Shown here: one piece after another, positions 1 to 12,608 of the stretch
How the letters are laid out: each line of letters starts with the position of its first letter
Numbering within the stretch: the first letter of the stretch is position 1
DNA from: Gymnorhina tibicen
Lineage: Eukaryota; Chordata; Aves; Passeriformes; Artamidae
DNA: 64,000 nt
Assembly (NCBI GenBank): GCA_013399875.1
Contig: VXAZ01009369.1
Span: 1-64,000, forward strand
Direction of reading: 5' to 3'
The notes under the pieces: generated by a model
What the model was told of the DNA's origin: nothing
Databases searched by the model: none
Seen by the model: the letters and a program-made list of their open reading frames with translations, nothing else
Program-made: the position numbers and the translations under genes

Positions 1-260
1 CGGCCGGCCCGGCGGGGAGCGGGCCCTGCCCGGCGGGGAGCGGCCCCTGCGCGCTGTGCCGCTCTCGCCCCCTCCCCAGAGTTTTCCAGGTGCTCCTCAG
101 GGTCGGCCGCCCCAACTTGTCACCAGTTTCATAATCCCTGTCAAAATCTGCCCCCGGCTAGCAGCGTGCCCCCGTTGTGCCACTGCTCCGCCGCTTGTGC
201 TGCGGTTGCCCCCGGCCCTCGGTGCCGCCCCGCCCGCACAGGGCCAGGCCCGTGGGACCG
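1..260. promoter_or_regulatory. 3' edge of a CpG island in the promoter/exon 1 region
   Basis: The first 260 bases are strongly GC- and CpG-rich (CGGCCGG, GGCGGGGAG, CGCGC) and then fall abruptly to AT-rich intronic sequence. They include a 21-bp tandem duplication at 8-28 and 29-49. No match to the STRN3 exon 1 C-terminal codons (QQYTIPGILHYIQHEWARFE) and no matching donor is visible, so this is read as the start of intron 1 just after exon 1. It could also hold 5' UTR of an alternative promoter. Confidence 0.55.
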
Positions 261-3200
261 GCTGGATCCCCTTCGCTACTATGGGGCACGTTATGTAGTG
301 TTTTCGTTTGAAAAGCGATGGAGTTGATACGCTCATTAATGCATGAAAGGACTGATAGTGATCTTGTGGTTAAAGAACTTGTGAGCTGCTGGCCTAGAGC
401 CATTGCTGTCAGATACTTCAGTGATGGGCACGGTGCATTAACTCCAATAACAGTCGATAATGCAACAACCTTCGTTCCTCTTTGGTGTTGTTTACAGGAA
501 AATCCCTGTGTTAAACCTTGACGCTGGCCATGTTACCAGCAGCCCACTGATACTCATTTGGCCGTGTTTGAGACTGAAAAGTGTCTACCGGTTTCCTTTT
601 TAGGTCCTTTCTTTGTCTCTTTCTTCCTGTCCATCTTGTCTTTCTATGTCTTTCCTTGAAAGTACAGTCTTTGTCAAGAGAGTCTTGAGTCTGTTTAGCA
701 ATGCAAACCACTTCTCTGTTTTTTGGTTATTGGGTTGGTTTTTTTTAAAGCTTTTTAATTTTACGTTCTATAAACAAGTAAAACAACCACTCTGAGAAGA
801 GTGACATTCTTTAATGAGAGTTCCCTTGTACAAATTTAAAGGAAGTGGTCATAAGGACAAGCGAGTAATTTTTATTTTAACTTCAATGATTCAATGAGAA
901 ATTGGTTAGTAACTGAATCATATTTCTATTCACTACATCCAGTAAATACTGTGTAGAAAGTTACTAGCTTAGCTATGTATAGGAATAACATCAAGTGTCA
1001 TATATCCAGTGGAGGTCCATAAATATCTTGACATATATTCATAGCTGATACGGATACCAAATATTGCTTTGGAGAAAAAAAAATATTTTGCAGGACTTAA
1101 GAAATTTTGCCACTGCGTTAAAAGTAATAACACTTTGCATATTTATTGTGTCCTTCAACAGCATGCCATTCCTCCTCCTCCCCCAGGTATCCCTCAAAAG
1201 CTTGGTGTTATGGATGAGATAGGAGGAAAGAAGTAGAGTATTTAGCCTATTTGCAGAAGTCATGTATTATCAGTGGCAGATAACCCCATCACAAGTTGTT
1301 TGCTTGAATGCCTTTGGCTCTTGCCAAAACATCTCAATAAAGTTATAATTAGCTGTGGCTGGCATTACCACAAGCTGTAACAGCATTTATCTGCTGCAGA
1401 GTCATGTTCAGGAAGGTGCAAAATTCTTGGCTATCTCTATAGACATCAGGCATTAACGTCGGCTGTGACCATTTGCAGATGAATGTTCTTGGATCCATGT
1501 GAGAGGTTTGTGGTAGGGGTTCAGCAACTACAGGATGGCTTTTAGAAATTGTACACCTGAAGCATGAGCAGTGTTAATTAAAGACCTGGTCTGTGCTCCT
1601 TCTGAAGCCTTTTGTTGGCCTATATATTTGGAAATGTTTAACAGAGTAATGGAAATTTGAGGTTGGACAGTTTCTTTCTCTTGAGGTAAAGATGCAGTGC
1701 TCCTCACTGAACTTCTATCCAATGCAAATTCCAGTGCTAGATTATCCATCCACTCTTGGGAAGCTGTGGGGCAAAGGACCTATTTAGTATGGTGGTCTTC
1801 GTATCCCATAATTTTTTCCTGCAATTCATCTAGTTTCTTAGAGGTAGACTTCTTTTATCACCAGTTCCTTACCTGCCATGATATTGAAATACTTAGGATA
1901 CCTTATGCCACAGTATTAATGTGCTTGGCTTCTGCTCTGTAGTTGTTGGTTAGTTCCAAAATATACCCTCTCTTCAAAAAACCACCTTGTAAGTCAGTCC
2001 CACTGTGATTTCCTGGCTTCCTTTTCTTCCTCTCTGGGCTTCTTTTTGTTTTCTCTTTTTCTTATCCCTCTAATTAACTGTGTGGAACTAAGTGTGATAT
2101 TCAGGTAGAATACCTTTCTGTTGTGTTCTGCGGAGCTTGTTCAGGAGACACACACCCAAGCTCATAACGTGTGAGTTGGCAGGCCGGACAAGCTTAATCT
2201 GTTCTTAGTTACTGGTCTAGTACTGCCTTTCCAAGGTTTTTCTTCCTATCAGTGCCTATATTTTGCTTTCCCTGGCAAATATTCATGTTTATTCTGATTT
2301 TCTAATTATTTTTCTTGAACCTTTTGAAATTATTGTTGCCTCTATTATATGATCTTCCTCATTCGAGGCGAAAGAGGAATTCAGTATTTATATCTATGCA
2401 AGCATCATTAGTAAGCTGTGTATATCAAATAAGAATGAAAACAGATTAATACAGGGTTCCCCTAGATCTGCTGATTACATATTTAACTTTTAATGCTTGC
2501 TTTCTGTTTACAGTACTTTGACATCTGCAGATTTGAAATATTACCCTAAGAATAGACTTTCGTGATGCCCTGTGAAGTAATTAACTAGGATAAATACTAA
2601 TGTTATTAATCCTCATTTAAGTATTCACAAACAGTGCTTTATGGCGTTATAATCTATTTTCATATCTTTTCAGAAATTAGTGATTTTCCTTTTCTTAGGG
2701 TCTTCTAGCAGCTGCTTGGGAGAGTTGACAAGACAGGGTTTCCTGTTCTGCAAGTTTTAAACTTCAGGTTTTTTTCATTCTGCATTTTTCTGGACTGACA
2801 CAGAGACATTTCAGAGTTGCCATTATGTGTTGGACAAGCCCATCCGAAAATAGCAAAGGGTTTGATCAAATGCTTGTGTAGGGCACTGAAATCCATATCT
2901 TTGCTTGAGGCAAGCAGGGGTTGAACTGCCTCCCATAATGGTGTCTTGCCTTAACCATAAGTCTTCTGACTGGTTGGGAGTGACAGTTGCGGATGTTATT
3001 TCCCTTTTAATTAGCCATCTGTCACCCCTGGGGGAGCAGTGGGGACTCTGCCCCCGGGGTTGGGACCCCGCAGAGCCGAGTGCCGCCAATGCACATCCTT
3101 GTCCCAGCAGGTGACAAAGCTGGATGAGCTTCGAAGGTGTGTGTGTGTGGCTTTTATTTTGACTAGAAATGTTGTCTTTGCAAGCAACACATACGTTGCT

Positions 3201-6200
3201 GTGGAAAGTTCTGCTTCTGACAAACATTCTTCTGGCAAAAGTGCAGATTTGCAGACTTCGGCATTTCTCTGTATTTCACAAATGGTGTAAATTGCAACAA
3301 ACTGCTATACTGTATGTAACTGTGTGTATGGACAACCCCCCATCCTGCTAAGGAATTTTCTAGCTTTTGTCCTTGTCACTACTGAAGTTTTCATTTCCTC
3401 TAACTAGTAACTTGTTTCTTTAGAGTAGTAGACTCCGTATGAGTGGTGGGACCTGATAGCATTACATGAAAATTATTTTTCCTGGGTAAACTTTCCTTTG
3501 AAAAGGTTTGCAAGGAAATTAGGGAGAATGGGTGGATACAATGTGCTTGTGTTTCTACAGCTTTGTTAAAAATAGTCCTTGTAAGACAGTGCCAAAAGAA
3601 AAAGAAAACACCACCCAAATGATAGGGAAAGAGATAATGAAATGAGATAAAATGTGGTTAAATGATAGCAAACAGCTGTAATAGAAGGAATGTGATGGAA
3701 GTTACAGATAAGCACTTGAGATCGGGTATGGAAGTCAGATTTAGTAATGTTAACTCTCTGGGTGGGGTTCACGGATGGGGATCTTGCCCCTTGCTGCTGC
3801 TTTGCTCCTGCAAGAGGCAGGCAGTGAAACCAGGCATGCTACGTGGTAAGATTGTGTCCTTGGAGATAGACAAGTTAAAGTAATGAGGAGAAGGGGCAAA
3901 TCAGACAGATGGCTGTGGCTATTTATAGTGTGGTTTAGGACATTTGTTACTTGATTCAGAAATTGTTGATATTTACAGTTTGTTGCCTTTTAGATAACGG
4001 TCATCTTGTTGGATTAAGTTTCTAGTTAGAAGACATTCTGATAGTTAGATAATCTGAAAATGTTCAGAGAAAAAGTAATGAGCAGTGAGTGGTGAAATCA
4101 GTTATTAAGTTAATGGAAAAGTCCTTTACAGTTTCACCAATAAAATAGAAGATAAATAAAATTTGAAGAAGTTTTGTATAAGATTTTCAAATACGATGAT
4201 GTGGGTCAGGTTTCTGAGATTCTCAGTGAAAGGTGAATTGGGAGAAGTGATGAAAAAGTCTTCTATAAAATATTTTTTCTCGTAAGGCAGATAGTACACA
4301 AGAACCACCAGTGATTAATGTTACATGTGTTTCCACTGCAGAAAAGCAGTAATTTCAACTTCATTGTTTTATATACGTCAGATAAATCAAAAGAAAGGCA
4401 GAAGAAAGTAAGCCATGGTCACAATACTGAGGTGTGTTTATTTGGGAAAAATGATGCTAAATGGGCCTCGATGACTACCAGATAGCCTTTCTTTCGCAAA
4501 CTTCTTTTAGCAAACTTTCTGTTTGCCAGATTCATGTGAAGCAAACTGTATTCTCCTCTACTTACATAAATGTTTGCCAGCTAATTCCAATATAATCATT
4601 GATATCCTGTCATGGCTTCTTTTATTTAAGCCAAGAAGACCAGTGAGAGTAAATGTTCAGTGATTTTCAGAAATTCAGAAATTTGTAGAAGTAGAATGTA
4701 AGTACAAACTGGTGAGACAATGTTCTTTGCAGGTTTTTATAGTTTGATTTTTATTTTTTATTGCATAATTGATCTGACCATTTCCTGACGCATATCTGAC
4801 GCATCAGATATTCCAATTCTTCTCATATCTGTCAAACCTGTAATTTAGTTTAAGTGTAATGAAAATGTATTCCTTAAATAGGCCTAAATCATTTAGGAAA
4901 ATGCTGCTGTAAATATTGATATAGCATGAACAGAGAGAGTTTTGCAGTGTTACATTGTCTCCAAGTGGTTTTTAAAGCTTTCAAACACTTTCCATGGAAA
5001 GTTATTCTTGCAAAAAGAAAAAGGCATTTTTCTGTTTTTCATGATTGCTGTGGAATTGTTGGATTGAGCAAAAATCAAATAAATTGCTGTGTTCTAGGTG
5101 GCAAACTTTGGTTTTCAGTGTCTGGTTAGCATATGGTGAAACATCCTATATGTGTTTATTAGTGCACATTTTTAATTAAATTGCTATCTCTGTGTCCTAC
5201 TCAAAATGTAGCCCTTCTGTTTCTGTTGAGGGTCTTGGCTCATGGCAGTTCTATTGCATCAGGGATAAGTAACTTGGCACTGTTTGAACAACAAGTTGCA
5301 AATATAACTTAGCCTTTATTGACGTTTCGGTAGACACGGAAACTTTATTTACTAATTTTAGAACAGTCTATGTAAAATTCCCCAAGGAAGATCACATGAA
5401 TTACCTGAGACTTTTGGTTCATCTTAATTTAGTGCTGAAAGAAGTAAGACTATACAAACACCAAGCCTTAACTAAAACTGTTATCAGTACAGAGTTTTCT
5501 GAGAAAATAAGTATTGGTCAGTAACCTACTCATATATTTGGCTTCGCAAGGCTGGCAAGCCTTGTCAAGTCCTCATTTCTAAGTTTCTTAGTTAAAAAGT
5601 GGCAAGAACTGGCTTTGAAGTAGAGGAGGGATTCTTATGTTTTAGTTTTAATTGGTGAGAAATGCTTGGATACCTGAAAGAGTTCTTTTGAATCATTTCA
5701 GAGTGCTCACAATCCAAGCTTTGCAGACAATAATCTAGAAATAAAAATACTTTGAAATGTGAAAACAAAGGTTCATTTTATCTGAGTGACCTGTTCTGTG
5801 TGGGCCTGTAGATGAACTCATCCAGATGTTCTTTTCCTATTTGAGAAAAGTTTGCTATATACTTACTAGTATTGAGTATGTTTGAAAATAACCCAGTGAT
5901 AAAGAAGTTAAATTAACGATTGCAGTGTGGAAAGACTGCATTTTTTTTGGGCTTAGCCAGGAATATGTTTCCTTTTGTGCAGTCACATAGGGCAGGATTG
6001 CAAAAGCATTGGAGCAAAAATGGCATGCACGATATTCATATCCGAGCTTGTAAACAGGAGGTGAGAACAAAATCACTTATCTTTGTATTTGTTTCACTTG
6101 ATGTCCAAGTCAGTTCAGAGTGGTCATGCATGCTTGAATACAAGGAGTAGCTGATCCTGGATGTGGGAGTGAGGAACAGGAGTGTGCCAATTGCCTCTGC

Positions 6201-6923
6201 AGATGCTTGTGTGGTCAAGTCTGGTTCACTCCTCTTTCTGTTACTGAAGCCAAATCTAAAAATCTCCTCCAGATTTTTCCTCCCTTGTCTTGCCATACCC
6301 CAAGTGATTCATTCGGCCTGTGAACTTCCATTGTCTGTTTAAATGTGGGCCATGAGTCTGTTTATCAGTCCTGGTGCTGACTGCTGTCGCTGCATTTCTG
6401 CCGTTCTTGTACAGCAAGTGGAAAGGAATTTGAGCATTTGCAATTTAGACTCCAGCTCATAATATGTGATTATTTTGTGACATGCCATTGCAGTGTTGCT
6501 TATAGAATTACATCGCATTTAAAAGCTGCACTCTTTTCGTGCTTGTATCAGTCTATGTGGCACATGTTCTTGGGTCAAAAAAAAAGTTAATGTTCACCGC
6601 TGAAATACATGTACCACAGAAATGACTGGAGGTTTAGAGGAAATTTTTGCTTGTGAAGAATGATTAAATGAGTTGAATATACATTGCTTGGCCACTATTT
6701 TGATGCTTACAATTGCTACAACAGTGAAAGGCAGCACTGAAGAGAGGATAAGGAAAGACTGGCTGTCTGAACGGAGATCTGCGTAGTGAAACACTTCAAA
6801 CTGCAGAAAGACAAGTCTTTCTGTTTTTGAGATGCCTAAGTTAGTAATCAAGGTATTTCCAGGAATAAATTGTGAATCAATTCTGGATTATTTATTAGGA
6901 GTTTTTCAGTCTTACTGAATTTC

Positions 6924-6966
6924 TTTTTCAAACAGTGTTTTCTCTTTGAAAACACTGTTTGAAGAA
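6924..6966. repeat. Near-perfect inverted repeat (hairpin)
   Basis: The arm CAAACAGTGTTTTC (6929-6942) is followed by a 5-nt loop and its exact reverse complement (6948-6961). Pairing extends outward to 6924/6966 with one G-U wobble, giving a 19-bp stem. It could be chance, a relic of a palindromic transposon, or a structured RNA within the intron. The short stem and tiny loop argue against a standard microRNA precursor. Confidence 0.6.
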
Positions 6967-8612
6967 CAGAGACAAAGAACATAAGTAAATTGCATTTTCA
7001 GCTGTATTTTTTTACTGTAAACTAAATCTTTGATTTCTTTTGGATGGATTTTTTGGGTTTAGCTCTGATGCTAGTTTTAGGACATCTCTGAGAAGTCCAA
7101 CAAAAATAACGTACCAGTAGCAGATCATGCTGTGCATTGGTCTCATGAGGTGGTATCATCCAGCATGAGCATGTGAGGGATAAATGGGATGAAATACCTT
7201 CTACGTGGGGTGAAAAATATGCCTTGGTGCCTGCCAGTCGTTTCAGCCTGTGGCCCCACTTCAGTTTTGTGTTATCTTAAGTGGCTGCAGGAATGACAAA
7301 GGCTTCCTAGCCTCTCCTGGCATAGAGTACTAGTAGGTGTGTGTAGTGGTGTGACGTATGGTGCCTCTTAAAATTGTTCCCTAGTTGTACTAGACCATTG
7401 ATATTTCCCTTCCCCCCTCACTCTCTTTTCGTCTCACCCCCGGGGCATGCCTACACTTATTTACAAATATACTTAAATATGTAGTGCTTCAGTGAGCCAA
7501 CTATCATCTAAAATATTGAGTACCCTGGCAGCCTGCAGAATCCTTCTGGCAGATCTTGGTAGACCGGTTAGCACAACTGTTCCAGATTGATTCATCTCTA
7601 TAATGTATTTAGTTATTTTAGCTACCTGCATGTCTTTTGCAATACTTTTCCTGCAGTTTTTCCCCCCCTCTTTTGTTCTCTTTCTCTCAACCTGTGAAGA
7701 GCTGGTTGTTGAATTATGGAAGCATTATGTAGACAATTGTGTGTCTTAGTAGCTCTTTGTCAAATGATGTCTGCTGACCTTTAAGTGCCCATGAATTTGA
7801 AATGAGATTTACTTTAAAATATTAAGATGAATATTTTAGAGAAGAATAGAAAGGCTGCTTATAGTTTTTGAGTCTTAAGAATTAAAAAAAATAAATTGCC
7901 TTTTAACTTGAAATAGCTGTGAAATTCAGTAACTGGTAGAAGTTGATACTAAATGTGCATCAGTTTAGCAGTCATAGTATGTTTATTTTTTAAAATTTCC
8001 TGTTAAAGAGGAGTATTTTTTTATCTCTTGTTCTTTGGTAGTGTTGAGGTGTCAGCCTAAAAAGATGTCTAAATATAATATACTTTTAAACATGCTTCTT
8101 ATTGTGGTTGCTGATTGGAGGAATTATAAATTTCAGTGTAAATTTTTAAACATTGGTAAAATCTGGACTTACGTGATTTCATTATTTAATTATGTTTTTA
8201 TGGCTGCTAAGCCTGTATTAAGAAGTCAACAACATTTAAAAAAGAGTTGTTTCTAACCCACTGCTACCTAAAACATTGTCTCACCTTTTTGTCTACTTGA
8301 CAGTAATGTGACATTAGAGTCTTTTGGGGAATTTTGTAAAACACCACTGTTGTTGCCTCTGAAAATTTTTTTAATATAAAAATGAATGTTATGTTTAAAA
8401 TCTCTTAGTAGAGAAGTGGAATAGTTAAGATAGCTACAGTGCTGTAACTTAGACTGGATGTGTATAACACTTCTAGGTTATGTTGCAGTTGGTCATACAA
8501 ACAAATACAGTGAGATAAAGTGGGAAAAAAAAATAGCGGACTCAACAATTGCAGCTGAAATAGACTGTTCCAGGCATGTCTTTTTCCAGTGTTCTCTGGT
8601 TTTGTGGGGGCT

Positions 8613-8660
8613 ATTTTTGTTTGGTTTGATTTTGGTTTTTTGTTTGTTTTGTTTTGTTTT
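8613..8660. repeat. T/G-rich simple repeat
   Basis: A run dominated by TTTG and TTTTG units (tttgtttggtttg then tgtttgttttgttttg). It is low-complexity intronic sequence. Confidence 0.7.
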
Positions 8661-11600
8661 CTCCTTCTCTCTTGATTGTAATTTCACAGTTGAGTTGGAA
8701 TGCAGTAACTTGTAGCACTTAGCCTGGAGTAAACTTGAGGCGGATCCTGCCTTGATTCTTGCTGTGGAGCCAGTGGGCCGGGTGCTTTATGGCAATGATG
8801 CGCCCCACCCATAAGGCAAGGAACAATATGAGGTTTAGCATGATCCCCATAGGCGATTTTGAGGTTTGCAAAGATTGGCTTACGACCTGATGCATTTTAA
8901 CCTTATTACCTAGAAGGTCAGTTGTTGCAGAACCTGTTTGTTGGGAATATTTGCGAATTCTTGAAATTTTTGGCAAACCTTCCCAGGAGTGGCCAAAACA
9001 CAAGTGTAGAACAGTGTTGCAGATTACTCAAAGCGGAAAGGACTCTCCTTTGCTCCTCTACTCCCTCAGGTGTAGCTCAGGCTTCAGATTTGACTTGGGC
9101 TAAAGCTGCAGCTGTAGGAAGTCACCTGTAGAGTCTCAGTCTATTGGTAAAATTCTGTCATTTATGCCTGAAACACAGAAAACTGGAGTTGTGCAGTTCA
9201 GTTATAATTTTCATCATGTTTCAACCCAGACCTCCTGCACATTAAATGTTTGCACAGATATTTAGACAGGTGCTGTCTATGTATTTTAATTGGGAATAAT
9301 GATCCTACAGTTATCACTGTATTATTCTAGAGACTGAGAAAATACTGCTACATGTCATAATTTGTCACTTTAGATATTTAAACTCATTGTACTTGTTTAT
9401 TCAGTTTGCATTTATCTGCAAAGGGTGTCTGTTTCTTTTATGGTATGAACATTTAGGTTCCTTTGCTTATTTTCAGTTAATTGCCAAACATTTTAAAGAA
9501 TGAAATCTGCTTAAGACATATGAACTTTTAGAGTATTATTGTTAGTGTAAAATTTCAGTTATTATTTTAATACTACCCTTATGTGCAATATAAGTAAACC
9601 TGAATATCATAGTTAAGACTTTCTTAAATAATATTTAAGCTTACATGTATAACTGGTATTTATTGTCCACTGAGGCTGACTTAATTGTAATTAATCAGTA
9701 CTTGTATAAATGAGAGATAAGGGTTGCTAACATCTTGTGGAAAAGAGAGGGAGTATTTCTCTATGTTATGAAAAGGACCAAATGTAAGTATTCTCATTTT
9801 CAGAGCCAGAATTTTTCAAAAATACAGTATTAGACATAAAGATATTATGAAGAAAAGCATGAGCAAACTATGCTAGCAACCATGCAGCCTCCAAGGAGAG
9901 AGCAAAATTATTCTCAGTTTCTTGAAGTTCCAGTAAAACTACCTATCTGTAAAGTATATATTTATTAACCTTGAAGGATCCTAGCGATAAGCTTATGTAG
10001 GGCTGGAGAAATGGCTCTTGGGCTGTGGATTTGACTGTTGTTGCTGCATGTGTTTTAAGTAAGAAACACAAGGATTTCTTGAAAGTCCAGGAAAAAGGAA
10101 AGTTCTAAGAAATCACATTAAGAGCATGGATGTATTACTGACAGCAAAAGATGTCTACATGAAGAAGGTGTCGTATGATATTTCTTAATCATATCCATTT
10201 GTGTCTCTCCCTCTTAAAAAAGTGTAGCGGGTTCAGTTCGAAACCGGGTAGAAAGCTTTTAAAACTATTGAAAAGTTGCATTTTTAAATTTTGTTTAGGC
10301 TGCTGCCAGTGGAAGATGACTTTAGCCTCAACTTTAGCACAGTAATGCTGGTTTGACCTTTGTAATATAGCAGTGTGTGAGCCGGGTCGTTTGCCAACCT
10401 TCTGGGTAAAAATGCTTCATTCCAGCGTGTTCAGTCAGTTCATTCTTGGCTAGAAATTGCTTGCAGACAGCAGATCACATAATAGATCACTTCAGCTTGT
10501 GTCCTGATGGCATTGGATGATCTTCTTCATTCCAGCTAAATACATATTTACATCATGATCTTCTGTTTTTAAAAGCACGTTTTGATGTTCTCTCACTTTT
10601 GACTAGAAGGGCGTGTGTTTACTTCTGCTGGGCCTACGTGGAGGTAGGGAGAGAGAATCTGTGTGTCTGTGCAGTTACTGCAAACTAAGTTATATGTGTC
10701 TGAGATGTCCTCTTGGGAGGGATGCTGACCTTGTTGAGTTGAGAAGCTTCTCACACAGTTATAGTCCTCAGGGCAGGAAATGCTGACTCCAGCACCAGCA
10801 TTTCTTTCTACTGTGCTTTTCTTTAAACCTGAGCAGAAAATTGACATTAGAATTCAATTGTAGTTCTTGATGCCAGCATGTGAGGTCTTTCTTTCGATTC
10901 AGTTGACTTTTTTTTTTTTTCAGAATTCAAATGTGTTTCCCCTATTAAAGGTGAAGACTGACTTAGTTGGAGAGCAGCCAGTGTTTTTCTCTTGCCATAA
11001 ACTGGCTGGTCTAGTTAGTTGGTGACTGGCAGTTAAGGATCATTCAGGTGTCTGTCAAGCTATTTATTGGCTGTACTTGAGCAATGAAATTATGTCAGCT
11101 GGTGTGATATTTTAGAGCAGCTGCTATTGCTGGTCACCAACAAATGGGCTTTTGGAGTAAGATTCATCTTGCCTGGTTGCCAAAATTCAACCGAGTTAGT
11201 TGTGTGCCTTCCCTTTATAGTTGGTGGAGAAAAAATGGCATTTACAGACTGTTTTTTCTCACCTTGGGGTAAAAATCTGCAGTCAGATTCTTTGGAAGCA
11301 ACTATCTCCATTAACTAAAATATCTGGGGGCTGCTTGCAAGGTTATGACAGGTGAGGATAGGATATTTCTGCTCATTTTTAATCCCTGACTTTCCTACGC
11401 ATTTATTTAAATGAAAGGCTTATTGGTCTTCATGTTCAACAGCTGATGGTCTAGACCAATTGCCTTTTATTCTGTTTGTGCTTCTCAAGAGACAGATGAG
11501 ATGCTTGGAGACTTAGCTGCAGAGATGCAGAAAGCTTCTGATCCTGGAAATGGCAGGGGAGGCTGAGGCATGAAGTGGTGACTGCCTATTGGTATTTTTG

Positions 11601-12504
11601 CCTAGAAGTGTATTTATGAGTTGAACAAGCACAAGAACTTGTCTCTTATAATGGACTTGATTTGAGCATTAGGTACAAAAGCATGTAGTTCTTCCTTTAT
11701 GATTAGGAATTAATATCTTGTATTTGTCATCATTTTCTATTTAAAGAAGATTTTTCACAGGCAACTAAATACTCTGTGCTGGAAGTTGATAGAGGTTAGC
11801 TGTCTATTTTCTACTTGACTTTTATTTACTTCTGTCCCATTTCTCTCCTTGTCTCCCTCACCAAAATACCTTTCCATGTTTTCAATTTTTTTTTCCTCTC
11901 TTAATTACAGTATTTCTGGAGAACTTTCCTTAACCTATTTTAGTAAGTATCATAATTGACACTTAACCCTGTATTACAAACAGGGTTTTATTTTTCTTTT
12001 TTTTCTTATTTTAGCTGAACATGGTTTACATCAGGTTTTTTTACTAATATCGTGTGTCTAACATGTATCTATAGAATTATACCCTAATTACACACTACTT
12101 CAGTTAGTGAGCAGAAATACTTTATCATCTTCTCTTGCTTATTGTTGATAAATACTTTTATCTGCTGAAGGCTTTTTGTATGCTTATTTTATCCATTCCT
12201 TATCCTTTATTGAGTGTTTATCCAAGAGAGAAAATAAACCCTGTCAAACAAACTAAAATTGCCTTATTTCTTATCTTTTTTCTTTCGCTTTGTTTTTTTT
12301 TTGATCTGTAATGAGCATGCACTTTGGAAGGCTTATCTGTGCAGTGGTTTTTGTAAGTGTTTAATGTTTATGAAGCATAGTAAGCCAATTTCTTTTGAAC
12401 TCTAAAAATGAATATTAAAATATCTTGGGAAGACACACACATTTAAGAGCTATGCTGAATGATTCTGAAGAAGCAGATTCTAAATTGAACACTTCCTTTT
12501 GCAG

Positions 12505-12608
12505 GCCCAGATCGCCTTTCTTCAAGGTGAAAGGAAAGGACAGGAAAATCTGAAGAAGGATCTAGTGCGAAGAATCAAAATGCTGGAATATGCGCTCAAA
12601 CAGGAAAG
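12505..12608 (+). CDS. STRN3: STRN3 exon 2: coiled-coil segment
   Basis: The acceptor is ...ctTTTGCAG before 12505 and the donor is AG|GTACGC after 12608. It starts in phase 0 and encodes residues 1-34 (AQIAFLQGERKGQENL then KKDLVRRIKMLEYALKQE) plus two bases of an Arg codon. Heptad-spaced I/L/F and dense charge fit the striatin homo-oligomerising coiled coil, which in the family also binds the PP2A A subunit. This segment is nearly invariant between paralogues, so it proves the family rather than the member. Confidence 0.96.

Larger units (their letters stand above)
261..12504 (+). other. STRN3: STRN3 intron 1 (partial, 12.2 kb)
   Basis: AT-rich intronic sequence with no exon I can support. 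It contains a GC-rich patch near 3010-3115, a perfect hairpin at 6924-6966, a T/G-rich simple stretch at 8613-8660, and a short compositionally different block at 8719-9003 with a minus-strand open frame. Poly(T) lies at 10908-10920. Other open frames are short and show no recognisable domains. Confidence 0.8.

Noticed and set aside
1..300. Possible STRN3 exon 1
   Set aside because: No frame encodes the conserved exon 1 end and no suitable donor in phase 0 is visible; judged to be intron 1 just past the exon.
2823..3227. 134-codon minus-strand open frame overlapping the GC-rich patch
   Set aside because: Length is explained by low stop-codon density in GC-rich sequence; the peptide is unrecognisable and low in hydrophobic core.
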